DNA of 64,000 nucleotides from an uncultured Bacteroidales bacterium. Lineage in GTDB: Bacteria > Bacteroidota > Bacteroidia > Bacteroidales > Bacteroidaceae. Of the stretch, positions 62,437 to 64,000 are shown piece after piece. Location of the stretch: assembly GCA_902781515.1 (NCBI GenBank), contig CACZJU010000001.1, positions 1 through 64,000 of the forward strand, read 5' to 3'. The notes below the pieces were generated by a model, which had not been told where the DNA came from, ran no database searches, and saw nothing but the letters and a program-made list of their open reading frames with translations. Each line of letters begins with the position of its first letter. The stretch's first letter is position 1. Made by a program: the position numbers and the translations under genes.

Positions 62437-64000
62437 ATGAGTGTTAAAAGAGATATTCTCAAGAGCCTTCTATTTTTTATTATACTAACTCTCGGCACAG
62501 CCAAAGGTTGGGCACAGGACTATACAGGTCTGTATTATATCAGTGGTAATAATCAGGGTGTGAAAAGCTATGACCCTGATAATATTGCCTCTAACTACTA
62601 CCTGTGTCCTACAGTAGATTGGTTATATTATGATGCTGAGGCTGACAACAAATTCACAAATGTTGATAATGGCCAGCCGTTCCTTACGAGTTATCAGTAT
62701 AGGAATGGTGTAAATGATTCTACTGAGGCTGTATGGAGGATTCAAAAACACGCCACCGAGAATTACTATTACATCATTCATAATAAGTCCAATAGATATC
62801 TTGTTAGCAACGCTTCTATTCCTACCAGCGGTGCTAATCGTCTTCGTGTTCACCTTGAAGCGTCAATTCCTTCTGGCGACGATGCAGACTATGCCTTGTT
62901 TGCAATTACACGTGCGAAAAAAAATAATGATTACTATTATTATTATATTACTCCCAAAAAGTTTAGCAATTGGTATTTGAATATTACCCAGGGAAATAGA
63001 AATAGCCTTCAGGGAACAGCTGATAAAACCGATGGTCCTACAGGTGCTCCTACTGCTCCTATGGGAACTTTGGCATACAACAACGTTGGTGGAACCCTCG
63101 GTCTTTGGAATTCTTCCAGCGACTGGACGAGCCAATTTTTTATTGAAGATGTAATAGTTCCTGAACCTACGTTCACGGTCAATGCGTCGGGTGATGTTTC
63201 GATTTCTTCGGAGGAAGGGACTACCATCCGTTACACACTTGACGGAACAGATCCTACAGTTTCAAGTACAACTTATTCCACAGCAATCTTGTCTGCAAGC
63301 GTACTTGCTGCATCATCCGTTAAGGCCATTGCCGTCCGTACATTTGACAATAAGACTTCCGCAGTGGCCACCTTGCCAGTACAGAACTATACGTTCCATA
63401 TCATTAATAAATCAGGCAATATTGCTATTTCAAGTCAGACTGTCAGACATCCTGCCGGTTATCCGTTGACGAGTGGCTATACTGACATTCCTGCTGAGAT
63501 TAGAAGCCCGTATATCAGTGATGAATCGATACATTTCTATAATTCAACTACCACTAACGTTGGACACCAAATAAGCGCGACTCCTGCCGATGGAACCGAC
63601 ATTTATGTGACATACACCACGAATAATCTGATGGAGAAATTCCTGCATCTTCGTGGAGAGCGCGTCATGAATATTACCATAGGCGGCACATACATCTATG
63701 ACAGTGGTTCTAACGGAAGCGGTGCTTTTGCTCAAAAGGCATCGCCAACTACTGATGAGAAGGCGAATAGGAGATACTTGTGGATGATTTCCGGCAACGA
63801 CCCGTATGACATACAGATTCAGAACCTCGAAACGAGCAACTATTTCGGATATACCACATCTCCATCAACGACTCTCTTTTTAGACGACGAGCCAACTAAC
63901 AAGAAATTCATTCTGATGAGTGGAAATGCTACTGGTGTCTATACTGGCGAGGGAGACCATTACGAACAGATGGAGTTGATGGCTGCTACGGGCGGAACCA
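62437..64000 (+). CDS. Secreted protein with beta-trefoil-like and chitobiase C-terminal-like domains, 3' truncated by window edge
   Basis: The frame stays open to the right edge, so the C-terminus is unknown. Start 62437 (MSVKRDILKSLLFF) is preferred because R-D-I then falls at residues 5-7, as in the preceding leaders; an ATG at 62389 would add 16 residues of repeated sequence. The signal peptide ends near TAKGWAQ. An N-terminal part (GLYYISGNNQGV, YYYIIHNKSNRYLVS) resembles ricin-type beta-trefoils. At about residues 242-318 there is a chitobiase C-terminal-like domain (TIRYTLDGTDPT). It may bind glycans or be another surface component of the fimbrial locus. Confidence 0.75.
   Translation, partial: MSVKRDILKSLLFFIILTLGTAKGWAQDYTGLYYISGNNQGVKSYDPDNIASNYYLCPTVDWLYYDAEADNKFTNVDNGQPFLTSYQYRNGVNDSTEAVWRIQKHATENYYYIIHNKSNRYLVSNASIPTSGANRLRVHLEASIPSGDDADYALFAITRAKKNNDYYYYYITPKKFSNWYLNITQGNRNSLQGTADKTDGPTGAPTAPMGTLAYNNVGGTLGLWNSSSDWTSQFFIEDVIVPEPTFTVNASGDVSISSEEGTTIRYTLDGTDPTVSSTTYSTAILSASVLAASSVKAIAVRTFDNKTSAVATLPVQNYTFHIINKSGNIAISSQTVRHPAGYPLTSGYTDIPAEIRSPYISDESIHFYNSTTTNVGHQISATPADGTDIYVTYTTNNLMEKFLHLRGERVMNITIGGTYIYDSGSNGSGAFAQKASPTTDEKANRRYLWMISGNDPYDIQIQNLETSNYFGYTTSPSTTLFLDDEPTNKKFILMSGNATGVYTGEGDHYEQMELMAATGGT

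Overview
The window looks like a chromosomal segment of a Bacteroidales bacterium, most likely a gut or rumen Prevotella-type organism. The reasons are the promoter style (a -7 box TAnnTTTG with TTTG or TTG about 20 bp upstream), the families present (DUF3822, DUF4837, DUF3575, DUF5119, fimbrillins, YfhO, a kelch-symporter sialate fusion), and a large protein with a type IX secretion-like C-terminus. No rRNA, clear tRNA, CRISPR array, transposase, integrase or phage gene was seen.

Layout. 1-6.5 kb is housekeeping: the 3' end of an outer-membrane beta-barrel protein, then rsmD, a DUF3822 protein and a membrane-anchored unknown on the minus strand, then a RecD-like helicase and an MscS channel. 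6.6-11.1 kb is a minus-strand sialic-acid set (membrane protein, N-acetylneuraminate lyase, kelch mutarotase fused to a sodium symporter). 11.2-13.3 kb is groES-groEL behind a sigma-54-like element. 13.3-18.0 kb is an L-fucose set (aldo/keto reductase, FucI, FucP, RhaM-type mutarotase) without fuculokinase or aldolase. 18.0-29.3 kb holds typA, a DUF4837 lipoprotein, a 1,652-residue alpha-2-macroglobulin-like protein, pepD, a metY-type gene and rpsO. 29.4-38.7 kb is a surface-glycan cluster: YfhO protein, GT4, GT2, a divergent GT-A enzyme, an acyltransferase, and a cytidylyltransferase / SDR / LicD trio that suggests a CDP-activated phospho-substituent.

38.8-64 kb is the most unusual part. It is a type V (Fim/Mfa-like) fimbrial locus: DUF3575, DUF5119, two major fimbrillin paralogues each followed by PIN-type toxin-antitoxin material (one toxin truncated, one intact), two further fimbrillin-like lipoproteins, a 4,085-residue protein with dozens of [VI][YF]GGGN-type repeats and a T9SS-like C-terminus, and a last secreted protein running off the right edge. 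Three consecutive products (two lipoproteins and the giant) share a leader with I-A-R-W at residues 7-10.

Overlaid on everything is short repeated DNA that often lies inside genes: a GC-rich REP-like palindrome (about eight copies, two as inverted doublets), a 47-bp element present once in a gene and once between genes, and heptamer or octamer tandem repeats that supply stop codons, start codons and even lipoprotein signal-peptide cores. Because 7 and 8 are not multiples of 3, several of these could act as phase-variable switches. That is an inference and needs comparison between strains or reads.
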